From positions 186,001-250,000 of the forward strand of contig CAJXTU010000001.1 in assembly GCA_913060865.1 (NCBI GenBank): 64,000 nucleotides of DNA. The letters run 5' to 3'. The notes under the pieces are model-generated. The model was not told where the DNA came from. It was given only the letters and a program-made list of their open reading frames with translations, and made no database searches. The position numbers were made by a program, and so were the translations under genes. Of this stretch, positions 57,420 through 64,000 are shown piece by piece; positions within the stretch are counted from its first letter, which is position 1, and every line of letters starts with the position of its first letter. The DNA comes from an uncultured Cycloclasticus sp. Lineage in GTDB: Bacteria > Pseudomonadota > Gammaproteobacteria > Methylococcales > Cycloclasticaceae.

Positions 57420-59504
57420 ATGACTGATTTAGCCAAATATAGAAACATCGGTATTTTCGCCCACGTGGATGCAGGTAAAACCACCACGACAGAACGTATC
57501 TTAAAATTAACCGGTAAAATTCATAAAACAGGTGAGGTTCACGATGGTGAAGCAACAACCGACTTTATGGAACAAGAAGCTGAACGTGGAATAACCATTC
57601 AGTCTGCTGCCACATCATGCGAATGGAACGGACACCGCATGAATATTATTGACACACCGGGGCACGTTGATTTCACCATCGAAGTATATCGCTCGTTAAA
57701 AGTACTTGATGGCGGCGTTGGTGTTTTTTGTGGGTCAGGTGGTGTTGAGCCTCAGTCAGAAACAAACTGGCGTTATGCAAATGACTCTGAAGTAGCGCGT
57801 GTTATTTTTATTAATAAAATGGATCGTATGGGCGCAGATTTTTACCGCGTAGTAGATCAGGTTGAAAACGTGTTGGATGCAAACCCATTGGTGATGGTTT
57901 TACCAATCGGCATTGAAGATGACTTCACCGGGGTTGTTGATCTATTAAGCCGTAAAGCTTACATCTGGGATGATTCTGGTTTACCGGAAAATTATACGGT
58001 TGAAGAGCCGCCAGCAGATATGCTGGATAAAGTTGAAGAATACCGTGAAAAGCTTATAGAGATGGCGGTTGAGCAAGATGATGATTTGATGGAAGCCTAC
58101 CTTGAAGGTGAAGAGCCTTCTCTAGAAGAGATTAAGCGTTGCATCCGTAAAGGAACCATCGCGCTAGACTTCTTCCCGACATACTGTGGCTCAGCGTTCA
58201 AAAACAAAGGTATTCAATTGGTGTTGGACGCAGTGGTTGATTACTTGCCGAACCCTACTGAAGTTAAACCTCAGCCAGAAACAGACGACGAAGGTAACGA
58301 AACGGGTAATTTTGCGATTGTTGATCCAAAAGGTCCTTTACGTGCCTTGGCGTTTAAAATTATGGATGACCGTTTTGGTGCCTTAACATTTATTCGTATT
58401 TACTCAGGCGTGATGAACAAAGGCGACTCAGTTCTAAATACATTCACCGGTAAAACAGAACGTATTGGCCGTTTGGTAGAGATGCACGCGGACGAGCGAA
58501 TTGAATTAACCGGCGCTACAGCGGGTGATATTGTTGCGGTTGTCGGTATGAAAGACGTGCAAACAGGCCACACATTATGTGACCCTAAAAACCCAGCAAC
58601 ACTTGAACCAATGATTTTCCCAGATCCTGTTATTTCTATCGCAGTATCACCTAAAGATAAAGGTGGTTCAGAAAAAATGGGTATCGCGATTGGTAAAATG
58701 ATTAAAGAAGATCCATCTTTCCGCGTTGAAACTGACGAAGATAGCGGCGAAACCATTCTTAAAGGGATGGGCGAGCTTCATTTAGATATTAAAATTGATA
58801 TTCTTAAGCGTACTCACGGTGTGGACGTAAGCGTTGGTAAACCACAAGTGGCGTACCGTGAAACGATCACTAAGCGTTTAGAAGATAGTTATACACACAA
58901 GAAACAATCAGGTGGTTCTGGTCAATTTGGTAAAATTGATTATGTCCTTGAGCCAGCTGAAACAGGTGAAGGCTTTAGTTTTGAATCAAAAGTAACCGGT
59001 GGTAATGTTCCTCGTGAATACTGGCCAGCAGTTGAAAAAGGTTTCTCGAAACAAATGGCAAAAGGTGTGCTTGCTGGCTACCCATGTGTAGACGTTAAAG
59101 TAACCTTGATGGATGGTGGTTTCCACGCGGTTGACTCCTCTGCAGTAGCGTTTGAATTAGCAGCGAATGGTGCGTATCGCCAATCTATGCCTAAGGCAGG
59201 CGCACAGTTAATGGAGCCGATCATGAAAGTGGACGTGTTTACACCAGACGATCATGTAGGTGATGTTATTGGTGACCTTAACCGTCGTCGTGGCATGATT
59301 AAATCGCAAGATGCAGGTGCAACAGGTGTACGTATTAAAGCTGAAGTACCATTAAGCGAAATGTTTGGTTACATTGGTGACTTACGTACGATGACATCAG
59401 GCCGTGGTCAATTCTCAATGGAATTTGTTCACTATATGCCTTGTCCTAAAAACGTTGCTGAAGAAGTGATCAAAGAAGCAAAAGAGCGTGAAGCAAATAA
59501 GTAA
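57420..59504 (+). CDS. fusA: elongation factor G, FusA2 type
   Basis: The 694-residue GTPase has G1 [16 protein letters not shown]3 DTPGHVDF and G4 NKMDRMGAD, plus all five EF-G domains. Its wording ([38 protein letters not shown]) matches the second, stand-alone EF-G of gammaproteobacteria more than the rpsL-operon copy. It lacks ribosomal neighbours here. It promotes translocation and possibly ribosome recycling. It has its own promoter candidate and terminator. Confidence 0.95.
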   Translation: MTDLAKYRNIGIFAHVDAGKTTTTERILKLTGKIHKTGEVHDGEATTDFMEQEAERGITIQSAATSCEWNGHRMNIIDTPGHVDFTIEVYRSLKVLDGGVGVFCGSGGVEPQSETNWRYANDSEVARVIFINKMDRMGADFYRVVDQVENVLDANPLVMVLPIGIEDDFTGVVDLLSRKAYIWDDSGLPENYTVEEPPADMLDKVEEYREKLIEMAVEQDDDLMEAYLEGEEPSLEEIKRCIRKGTIALDFFPTYCGSAFKNKGIQLVLDAVVDYLPNPTEVKPQPETDDEGNETGNFAIVDPKGPLRALAFKIMDDRFGALTFIRIYSGVMNKGDSVLNTFTGKTERIGRLVEMHADERIELTGATAGDIVAVVGMKDVQTGHTLCDPKNPATLEPMIFPDPVISIAVSPKDKGGSEKMGIAIGKMIKEDPSFRVETDEDSGETILKGMGELHLDIKIDILKRTHGVDVSVGKPQVAYRETITKRLEDSYTHKKQSGGSGQFGKIDYVLEPAETGEGFSFESKVTGGNVPREYWPAVEKGFSKQMAKGVLAGYPCVDVKVTLMDGGFHAVDSSAVAFELAANGAYRQSMPKAGAQLMEPIMKVDVFTPDDHVGDVIGDLNRRRGMIKSQDAGATGVRIKAEVPLSEMFGYIGDLRTMTSGRGQFSMEFVHYMPCPKNVAEEVIKEAKEREANK

Positions 59505-59525
59505 TTAATATTTGTTAGATAATTT

Positions 59526-59553
59526 AAGGGCTGGTTTTTACCAGCCCTTTTTT
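59526..59553. terminator. intrinsic terminator after fusA
   Basis: AAGGGCTGGT and ACCAGCCCTT form a stem around a short T loop, followed by a T-run. Confidence 0.92.
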
Positions 59554-59576
59554 ATGCAAAACGATAAAATAAGCAT

Positions 59577-60815
59577 ATGAATATATTAATTATTGCCTCT
59601 GTGTGGCCAGAACCGACCTCGTCTGCAGCGGGGCGAAGAATGATAGATTTAATAGAGTTATTTCATGCACAAGGGTGGGCATTAACGTATGCCTGTACAG
59701 CAACAGCCTCCGATTTTTGTTATCCACTTGAATCTCTAGGAGTTAAACGACAAAGCATCGCAGTAAATGATGCTGCATTCGATGAATTTGTTAAAGAAAT
59801 ATCACCGGATATTGTTCTGTACGACCGTTTTATGGTGGAAGAACAGTTTTCTTGGCGGGTAGAAAGGGAGTGTCCAAAAGCGATGTCGATGCTGGAAACA
59901 TCTGATTTACACAGCCTTCGAAATGCTCGTGAAGTGGCGTTAAAAAAAGGTAGGGAGTTTAGCACCGCCGATTTAATGAGTGACGTGGCCTATCGAGAAG
60001 TGGCTAGTATTTTACGTACGGACCTTACATTAGTCATATCGACATATGAGGTGGGGCTATTGAAATCGGTGTTTAAAGTTGATGAGTCACTTATTCACTA
60101 CTTCCCCTTTGTTGTTGAAACTAAAAACATAGAGAAAAGTAGTAAAAACTGGCCGATATATGAAGAACGTAATGGATTTATGTGTATTGGCAATTTTAAA
60201 CACGCGCCAAACTGGGATTCTGTGCATTATTTAAAGCAGGAAATTTGGCCACGTATTAGGAAACAGTTACCGACCGCTGAACTATTTATTTACGGTGCTT
60301 ACACGCCACCTAAAGCCATCCAACTGAATAAAGAAAAGGATGGGTTTTATATAAAAGGCAGGGCGGATGAAGTGAAGGCAGTTATGCAGCGCGCACGAGT
60401 TTGTTTAGCCCCATTACGTTTTGGCGCGGGGTTAAAAGGGAAGTTATTAGAAGCCATGGAATATGGGACGCCTAGTATTACATCGTCGGTTGGAGCTGAA
60501 GCTATGCATGGAGATTTGCCGTGGAATGGTTATATTGAAGATGAACCACAAGGGTTTGCAGACGCAGCGGTTCAGTTGTATAAGAATAAAGCTGTGTGGC
60601 AAACATCACAGTTGCAAGGTACTGACATATTAAATGAATGTTATTCATCGTCGTTGTTTACGCAGCCACTGATAGAAAAAGTGTTATCCATTCGAGAAAA
60701 TTTAACGGCCCACCGCCAACAAAATTTCCAAGGCGCTATGCTAAAGCACCATTTGATGAAAAGTACAAAATATATGTCGCTTTGGATAGAAGAAAAAAAC
60801 AAGGGGAAAGAATAA
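59577..60815 (+). CDS. glycosyltransferase (GT4-like)
   Basis: The 412-residue protein has a GT-B layout. The N-terminal domain opens with MNILIIASVWPEPTSSAAG, and the C-terminal domain contains GFMCIGNFKHAPNWDSVHYL and the nucleotide-sugar block APLRFGAGLKGKLLEAMEYG, with the family-type E-x7-E-like acidic pair less clear. It is a probable glycosyltransferase of surface polysaccharide or glycolipid synthesis. No other such genes are adjacent. The next gene begins two bases after its stop. Confidence 0.85.
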   Translation: MNILIIASVWPEPTSSAAGRRMIDLIELFHAQGWALTYACTATASDFCYPLESLGVKRQSIAVNDAAFDEFVKEISPDIVLYDRFMVEEQFSWRVERECPKAMSMLETSDLHSLRNAREVALKKGREFSTADLMSDVAYREVASILRTDLTLVISTYEVGLLKSVFKVDESLIHYFPFVVETKNIEKSSKNWPIYEERNGFMCIGNFKHAPNWDSVHYLKQEIWPRIRKQLPTAELFIYGAYTPPKAIQLNKEKDGFYIKGRADEVKAVMQRARVCLAPLRFGAGLKGKLLEAMEYGTPSITSSVGAEAMHGDLPWNGYIEDEPQGFADAAVQLYKNKAVWQTSQLQGTDILNECYSSSLFTQPLIEKVLSIRENLTAHRQQNFQGAMLKHHLMKSTKYMSLWIEEKNKGKE

Positions 60816-60817
60816 TT

Positions 60818-61657
60818 ATGGCGAAAATTATGCTGATCGGTTGTGGCGATGTCGGAATGGAACTTGCCAATAAGCTTGTCGCTGAGGGTCATGATGTACG
60901 AGGGGTTAGACGAACATGGCAGGCGCAGCCAGCAGCTATAAATTTTATCCAAGCGGATATAACGAAAGCCGCGCAAGTCGAAGCATTAGATTTGAATGTT
61001 GATCAGCTTGTTTATATTCTCTCTCCCGAAGACCGTGATATAGCCGCTTACAAGGCAGTTTTTGAAACGGGCGTTGATAATTTACTGAATACATTAAAGC
61101 GGCAACAGCCAGCACTGCCGATAATGTTTATCTCATCGACAAGGGTTTATGCTCAGCAACAGGGGGAATGGGTTAATGAAAGCTCTACAACAGAGCCAAC
61201 CGATGAGAGGGGGCGAGCTTTATTGGAAGCGGAAGGTAAGTTCTTAGCGTTTAATAAGCAGACCACGGTGGTTAGGTTTTCAGGGATTTATGGGCGTTCA
61301 AATTTCTTTATTAATCAGTTAAAAAAAGGTGCTGGAGTTCAAAAAGAACCACCTTATTATACAAATAGAATTCATCGAGAAGACTGTGTCGGCGTGCTTG
61401 AGTTCCTGTTAACCAAACAGTTAAATGGTGAGAGCTTAGCCCGAGTTTATTTGGCATCTGACCATAACTCAGCAGAAAAATGGGAAGTGGCAAACTATAT
61501 AACGAATAAGTTGGGGTTGGCTCCTTGTAGTGCATTGATGCTAGACAGTGATGCCAAGCGTAATAAGCGAATAGATAATAGACGGTTAATCGAGGCGGGT
61601 TACGAATTTAAGTTTGCGAGTTATAAAGAAGGTTATGGAGAAACGATTAATGGATGA
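60818..61657 (+). CDS. NAD(P)-dependent epimerase/dehydratase-like (SDR) protein
   Basis: The 279-residue protein has the N-terminal Rossmann motif [17 protein letters not shown], an extended-SDR-like central region with [15 protein letters not shown] (Ser and Tyr near 107-112) and [14 protein letters not shown]. It resembles YeeZ-type SDR proteins of uncertain activity. The start at 60818 follows a GGGG-containing ribosome binding site. It overlaps cobB by 8 nt. Confidence 0.82.
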   Translation: MAKIMLIGCGDVGMELANKLVAEGHDVRGVRRTWQAQPAAINFIQADITKAAQVEALDLNVDQLVYILSPEDRDIAAYKAVFETGVDNLLNTLKRQQPALPIMFISSTRVYAQQQGEWVNESSTTEPTDERGRALLEAEGKFLAFNKQTTVVRFSGIYGRSNFFINQLKKGAGVQKEPPYYTNRIHREDCVGVLEFLLTKQLNGESLARVYLASDHNSAEKWEVANYITNKLGLAPCSALMLDSDAKRNKRIDNRRLIEAGYEFKFASYKEGYGETING

Positions 61658-62354
61658 GATTAAATCAATTGTTATATTAACGGGAGCCGGCGTGTCAGCA
61701 GAGTCAGGCATTCAAACGTTTAGAGCCAGTGATGGGCTTTGGGAAGAGCATAGGATTGCAGACGTTGCTACGCCTGAGGGATTTGAACGAGACGCAACAT
61801 TGGTCCATCGCTTCTATAATGCTCGCAGACAACACTTATTAAGTGATGAAATTAAACCAAACGAGGCGCATCTAGCGTTAGCAGAGCTGGAGAAAAATAA
61901 GGATTTAACTGTGTTAGTGGTCACGCAGAATATAGACAATCTACATGAACGAGCGGGGACAAAAAATATTATTCATATGCACGGCGAGCTATTGAAATGT
62001 TTTTGTACTGAAAGCCAAAAACGTTTTCCAATTGATAGAGATTTAACTAAAGAGGCGGTTTGTGAGTGTTGTGGGCAGGAGAATAATTTACGTCCAGATA
62101 TCGTTTGGTTCGGCGAAATGCCATATCAAATGGATGCGATTTATGCAGCTCTTAGCCAGTGTGATTTATTTATATCAATAGGGACATCTGGAAATGTGTA
62201 CCCTGCTGCAGGGTTTGTGCAAATAGCCAATCAAGCTGGAGCGCATACGGTGGAATTAAATCTTGAGCCATCTCAAGTTGAATCAGAGTTCAAAGAAAAA
62301 ATTTATGGTCCAGCAACCAAGTTGGTTGCTAGCTATTTGGGCCAGATAGGCTAG
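61650..62354 (+). CDS. cobB: NAD-dependent sirtuin deacylase CobB
   Basis: The 234-residue sirtuin has the NAD-binding [17 protein letters not shown], the Tyr/Arg pair of desuccinylase-type sirtuins in [19 protein letters not shown], catalytic [11 protein letters not shown], and the zinc cysteines (CFC...CECCGQ). It removes acyl groups from lysines. The ATG at 61650 has a GGAG site, and other starts at 61614 or 61635 are possible. Its stop shares a 4-nt CTAG with the opposite gene. Confidence 0.95.
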   Translation: MDEIKSIVILTGAGVSAESGIQTFRASDGLWEEHRIADVATPEGFERDATLVHRFYNARRQHLLSDEIKPNEAHLALAELEKNKDLTVLVVTQNIDNLHERAGTKNIIHMHGELLKCFCTESQKRFPIDRDLTKEAVCECCGQENNLRPDIVWFGEMPYQMDAIYAALSQCDLFISIGTSGNVYPAAGFVQIANQAGAHTVELNLEPSQVESEFKEKIYGPATKLVASYLGQIG

Positions 62355-63883
62355 TTTATTTGCTGAGAATGAACACTAGGTTCTGGGTAGGGCTGTAACT
62401 CGTCTAAAGGGGTGGACATACCGTTTGGCATCACTATTCGGGCATGTTGCCGGTTCAAGCGTCTCGGTCCTGAAACACCGCACGAGTGAGCAATGGTTGA
62501 GATTTCTTTCACAAGGTTTTTTTGATAATTGGCAACCCGATTGGCTTTATTAGCAGGGTCCAAACCGCGCTGAAGATCGACATCGTGAGTGGTTATTCCC
62601 GTTGGGCAAGTGTTTTTATTGCATTGGAGTGCTTGGATGCAACCGAGTGCAAACATAAAGCCACGCGCTGAAGTCACAAAATCGGCACCTGCACATAACG
62701 CCCAAGCGACTTCTGTAGGGTTGACGCGTTTCCCAGAGGCGATAATGCGGATGCGTTTACGAAGGCCGTATTTAAGCAATACATTCTCTACCGCAGGTAA
62801 CGATTCGGTTAGTGTAAGCCCGACATTATCAATCAGTGACATGGGTGCGGCACCTGTTCCACCATCACCGCCGTCAATGGTAATAAAGTCGGGAGCAGAT
62901 TCTTCACCTCGAGTATGAATGAGCTCACAAAGCTCTTCAAGCCACCGCCATGAGCTAACGACTGTTTTAAAGCCAACAGGTTTGCCGGTAACCTTGCGAA
63001 CATGGTTAATTAAGTCTAACAGCTCAGTGGGTGAGTCCACATCGATATGGCGGTTAGGACTAATAGAATCGAGGCCTGCTGGAATGCCGCGAATGCTGGC
63101 AATTTCTTTGGTCACTTTTAAGCCGGGTAAAATACCTCCCTTCCCGGGTTTAGCTCCTTGGCTAAGTTTAATCTCAAACATTTTAACTTGGTGGTGCTGT
63201 GCGACTTCTTTGAGTTTGTTATCACTTAAATTGCCGTGCGTATCGCGAACCCCATATTTAGCAGTACCGATTTGAAAAACAAGGTCGCAACCGCCTTCTA
63301 AGTGGTAAGGCGAAAGACCGCCCTCGCCTGTGTTATACCAACAGCCGGCTTTTTTAGCGCCGCGCGAAAGCGCCTGTACAGCAGGTTTGGAAATAGCACC
63401 AAAACTCATACCAGAAATATTAAAAACGGATGAGGTGGAATAAGGTTTATCACAATAAGGCCCAATCATGATAGGGCCTAGGGCAGCGTTCTCGTGCTCA
63501 AGTTTAGGGAATGGGCAGTTAACAAAAATAATGGCGCCAGGTTGTCGCAGGTCTTTGGTTGAACCAAACGCAACGGTTGAGTCTAAATTCTTTGCGGCTC
63601 GATATACCCAGCTTCGCTGAGCACGGTTAAAAGGCAACTCTTCTCGATCCATGGCAAAGAAATATTGCCGAAGAAACTCACCTGCCTTTTCAAATAAAAA
63701 CCTAAACCGGCCTATGAGCGGGTAGTTTCTTAAAATGGTAGATTCTTTTTGCGTACTATCTTTTACATAAAGAAGAAGTGAATATAAAAGGAATAAACCA
63801 AGGGCAAAGATAAAAAAAGCGCTTAAAAGCTCAATGGATCTCGATAAATAAAGTGCAACATCCATTGAAAATAAGCTGTCCAT
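62351..63883 (-). CDS. FMN-binding glutamate synthase family membrane protein
   Basis: The 510-residue protein has an N-terminal transmembrane segment pair (about 12-40), then a glutamate-synthase-like FMN-binding TIM-barrel: [68 protein letters not shown], and the Fe-S-type [13 protein letters not shown]. It is the barrel domain alone, with no glutaminase domain, so it is not complete glutamate synthase. The physiological reaction is uncertain. It is convergent with cobB. Confidence 0.92.
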   Translation of the reverse strand: MDSLFSMDVALYLSRSIELLSAFFIFALGLFLLYSLLLYVKDSTQKESTILRNYPLIGRFRFLFEKAGEFLRQYFFAMDREELPFNRAQRSWVYRAAKNLDSTVAFGSTKDLRQPGAIIFVNCPFPKLEHENAALGPIMIGPYCDKPYSTSSVFNISGMSFGAISKPAVQALSRGAKKAGCWYNTGEGGLSPYHLEGGCDLVFQIGTAKYGVRDTHGNLSDNKLKEVAQHHQVKMFEIKLSQGAKPGKGGILPGLKVTKEIASIRGIPAGLDSISPNRHIDVDSPTELLDLINHVRKVTGKPVGFKTVVSSWRWLEELCELIHTRGEESAPDFITIDGGDGGTGAAPMSLIDNVGLTLTESLPAVENVLLKYGLRKRIRIIASGKRVNPTEVAWALCAGADFVTSARGFMFALGCIQALQCNKNTCPTGITTHDVDLQRGLDPANKANRVANYQKNLVKEISTIAHSCGVSGPRRLNRQHARIVMPNGMSTPLDELQPYPEPSVHSQQIN

Positions 63884-63889
63884 AATAAA

Positions 63890-64000
63890 TTATTCCTTAA
63901 TCTTTTTTGCTATCCAGAAGTCTATGCTTAAATATTTTCCCGCGCCGATGAAAAATAAAGCAAGTAGCATGATGAAATAGGTACTCGCAAATTCAATACC
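63890..64000 (-). CDS. DoxX family protein (C-terminal end, partial)
   Basis: Reading from the window edge on the minus strand gives FASTYFIMLLALFFIGAGKY, then LSIDFWIAKKIKE and a stop at 63890-63892. The final membrane helix followed by a G(G/K)KYLSxDxW-type ending matches DoxX membrane proteins. It ends six bases before the FMN-binding protein gene, so the two may be co-transcribed. The 5' part is outside the window. Confidence 0.65.
   Translation of the reverse strand, partial: GIEFASTYFIMLLALFFIGAGKYLSIDFWIAKKIKE

Overview
The window looks like chromosome from a moderately AT-rich gammaproteobacterium. Several gene blocks match the gammaproteobacterial and Pseudomonas-type order: argH diverging from algZ-algR-hemC-hemD-hemX-hemY, lptM-lysA-dapF-DUF484-xerC, hslV-hslU-DUF971-ubiE-ubiJ-ubiB, tkt-gap/epd-pgk and glnK-amtB. 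A membrane di-iron hydroxylase of the AlkB/XylM type, next to tandem MMPL transporters, would suit a marine hydrocarbon or lipid-using bacterium such as Cycloclasticus. That genus guess is only an impression from gene content. I saw no rRNA, tRNA, CRISPR array, insertion sequence or prophage.

Layout. 1-1948: 5' part of a TonB-dependent receptor gene (minus strand). 2117-4790: oligopeptidase A and an SH3/coiled-coil envelope protein. 5100-6857: TusA-like protein and UbiD. 6860-13017: haem genes with the AlgZ/AlgR two-component pair (minus strand). 13107-18234: argH, a protein with a degenerate GGDEF domain, and class I adenylate cyclase. 18506-20026: Prx5-type peroxiredoxin and OxyR. 20072-22157: phosphoethanolamine transferase and diacylglycerol kinase. 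22311-22982: carboxylesterase. 23083-26907: lptM-lysA-dapF-DUF484-xerC. 26918-27580: DUF4126 membrane protein. 27717-33019: hslVU, DUF971 and ubiEJB. 33028-38805: an accessory stretch with a thioredoxin-like protein, DUF429, a YajD-type HNH protein, a SnoaL-like protein, two decayed gene remnants, an ECF sigma factor operon, an 11-residue-repeat protein, a Cys-rich mini-protein and a Nudix hydrolase.

39259-43453: transketolase, a divergent GAPDH-like enzyme and phosphoglycerate kinase. 43645-46002: a membrane-anchored vWA protein and a small acidic membrane protein. 46249-47334: AlkB/XylM-type hydroxylase. 47484-54786: a perfect 42-bp palindrome followed by tetR, two MMPL/RND transporters, a LolA-like protein and an outer-membrane barrel protein, all closely spaced on the plus strand. 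54917-56548: glnK-amtB. 56664-59504: a glutathione S-transferase and EF-G of the FusA2 type. 59577-62354: glycosyltransferase, SDR-like protein and CobB sirtuin. 62351-64000: FMN-binding glutamate-synthase-like protein and the end of a DoxX-like gene (minus strand).

The strongest candidate for an under-described system is 47484-54786. It has a regulator with an apparent operator, duplicated inner-membrane transporters, a periplasmic LolA-like carrier and an outer-membrane protein, which together could span the whole envelope. A hydroxylase gene sits just upstream. Its substrate is unknown. Smaller points of interest are the two pseudogene remnants at 35596-35846, the GAPDH homologue with a shortened S-loop, the catalytically dead GGDEF protein beside cyaA, and the hendecad-repeat exported protein.
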